DNA of 5,615 bases from assembly GCA_023418355.1 (NCBI GenBank), contig JAEZZU010000154.1, forward strand, positions 1-5,615. Direction: 5' to 3'. Below are positions 4,771 through 5,615 of this stretch, piece after piece (within the stretch, counting starts at the first letter, position 1; each line of letters opens with the position of its first letter). The notes beneath the pieces were generated by a model that was not told the origin of the DNA, searched no databases, and saw nothing but the letters and a program-made list of their open reading frames with translations. The translations under genes and the position numbers were made by a program. The stretch is from Pseudomonadota bacterium. Lineage in GTDB: Bacteria; Pseudomonadota; Gammaproteobacteria; Burkholderiales; Burkholderiaceae_C.

Positions 4771-5615
4771 TCTTCTCTCCGGTCCAGTTCGCATCCACAC
4801 CGCGCAGACACTGCTCGATGCGGATCGCATATTTGTTGTTGTGCGTGCCGTACTGGCACTCAAAAATCGGTACGCCGCCAATCGACGCCTTGATGCGTGG
4901 CTGGCGCTCCAGCTCGATGAAGTCGCCCGGCTTCATGGCCAGCAGCTGCTCCACCGTCGCATCCGCGCGGGCCAGCTCGGCCACCAGGGTCACTTCGGCA
5001 GACTGGATTTCCCGCGTCAGCACCTTGACCCAGCGGCGGTCCACTTCCATGGAGTCACCCTGGGTGGACGAGTACAGGATGTCTCGAATGGGCTCCATGG
5101 TTGCATAAGGCATGCAGATGTAGATGGAGCCGGAGACATCACCAATTTCCAGCTGGAACGAGGTGGACACCACGATTTCGCTGGGCGTCGCAATATTGGC
5201 GAACTGTGGCTGCATTTCCGAGCGCTGGTAGGCCAGCTCCAGCGGATAAATGCCATGCCAGGCTTTCTTGTATTCCTCGCTGATCACATCGACCAGGCGG
5301 TTGATCACGCGCTGCTCGGTGGCCGAGAAATCACGCCCTTCAATACGCGTTTGCAGGCGGCCCGTACCGCCGTACAAGGTATCGATGATGCCGAACACCA
5401 GCGAGGGCTCACACACGATCAGGCCATTGCCGCGCAGGGGGCGAATGGCCACGATGTTGAAGTTCGTGGGCACCGCCAGGCGGCGCAGAAAGGCGCTGTA
5501 GCGCTGCACGCTCACCGTGCCCACGGACACTTCGGGGCTGCGGCGGATAAAGTTAAACAGACCAATACGGAAATTACGCGCGAACCTTTCGTTCACGATT
5601 TCCATGGTGGGCATG
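4760..5615 (-). CDS. fliM: Flagellar motor switch protein FliM (5' end outside the window)
   Basis: FliM is the C-ring protein that binds phosphorylated CheY and sets the direction of motor rotation. The window holds the C-terminal 284 residues plus one base of the preceding codon. The first visible residues, MPTMEIVNERFARNF, are internal in the family (normally preceded by an Arg-rich stretch), so the ATG at 5614 is not the start. About 45-50 residues, including the N-terminal CheY-binding peptide, lie to the right. The CheC-like middle domain has the GGTG loop (fragment residues 82-85, LYGGTGRLQTRIEGRDFSA) and ATEQRVINRL. The SpoA domain (~208-270) has LLAMKPGDFIELE and YAIRIEQCL. The frame ends at TGA 4760-4762, 11 bp inside fliN. 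No internal defect is visible. Confidence 0.96.
   Translation of the reverse strand, partial: MPTMEIVNERFARNFRIGLFNFIRRSPEVSVGTVSVQRYSAFLRRLAVPTNFNIVAIRPLRGNGLIVCEPSLVFGIIDTLYGGTGRLQTRIEGRDFSATEQRVINRLVDVISEEYKKAWHGIYPLELAYQRSEMQPQFANIATPSEIVVSTSFQLEIGDVSGSIYICMPYATMEPIRDILYSSTQGDSMEVDRRWVKVLTREIQSAEVTLVAELARADATVEQLLAMKPGDFIELERQPRIKASIGGVPIFECQYGTHNNKYAIRIEQCLRGVDANWTGEKNGN
4775..4780 (-). promoter_or_regulatory. Shine-Dalgarno deciding the fliN start
   Basis: The minus strand reads GGAGAGAAGAATG, placing GGAGAG four bases before ATG 4770. It lies inside the last codons of fliM, and it argues against the longer upstream frame. Confidence 0.7.

Noticed and set aside
4771..4881. Upstream extension of the fliN frame by 37 codons
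   Set aside because: It lies inside fliM and is Ser/Thr/Arg-rich and unlike FliN. ATG 4770 has the Shine-Dalgarno and the expected length.
4171..4893. Plus-strand open frame of 240 codons opposite fliO, fliN and fliM
   Set aside because: It is antisense to clearly recognised flagellar genes. The translation is rich in His, Gln, Cys and Ala with no domain logic, as expected from mirrored high-GC codon bias. It has no convincing ribosome binding site.

Overview
The window looks like chromosomal DNA of a betaproteobacterium of the order Burkholderiales, most likely Comamonadaceae (Comamonas/Delftia/Acidovorax-like). This is inferred from high coding GC (about 64% where counted), the wording of the Fli proteins, and the fliMNOPQR order ending at fliR without flhB. 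No sequence search was possible, so the genus is a guess.

Layout. Positions 1-104 (minus) hold the first 34 codons of an unrecognised gene that runs off the left edge. A 99-bp divergent intergenic region (105-203) follows. Positions 204-1331 (plus) encode a soluble REC-HisKA_3-HATPase hybrid histidine kinase. Positions 1375-2004 (plus) encode a NarL/LuxR-family response regulator that starts with TTG behind a strong Shine-Dalgarno. The two plus-strand genes are 43 bp apart and probably form one operon. Positions 2005-2095 separate the response regulator from the convergent fliR. This stretch is almost entirely one imperfect palindrome whose core is a bidirectional intrinsic terminator.

The rest (2096-5615, minus) is the late-order part of a flagellar operon, transcribed right to left: fliM (5' end outside the window), fliN, fliO, fliP, fliQ, fliR. 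FliM and FliN are C-ring (switch) proteins. FliP, FliQ and FliR form the export gate of the flagellar type III secretion apparatus, and FliO assists FliP assembly. The genes overlap (fliM/fliN 11 bp, fliN/fliO 8 bp, fliO/fliP 4 bp) or are separated by 15-17 bp, which indicates one transcript with translational coupling.

The flagellar genes look ordinary and intact. The less standard part is the two-component pair. Its kinase has no membrane or recognisable sensor domain, only an N-terminal receiver domain with intact phosphorylation residues, so its input probably comes from another protein. A link to motility is suggested only by proximity. I see no tRNA, rRNA, CRISPR array, insertion sequence or attachment site. 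I found no strong case for a wholly new system; the best leads are the long convergent palindrome and the receiver-input kinase.
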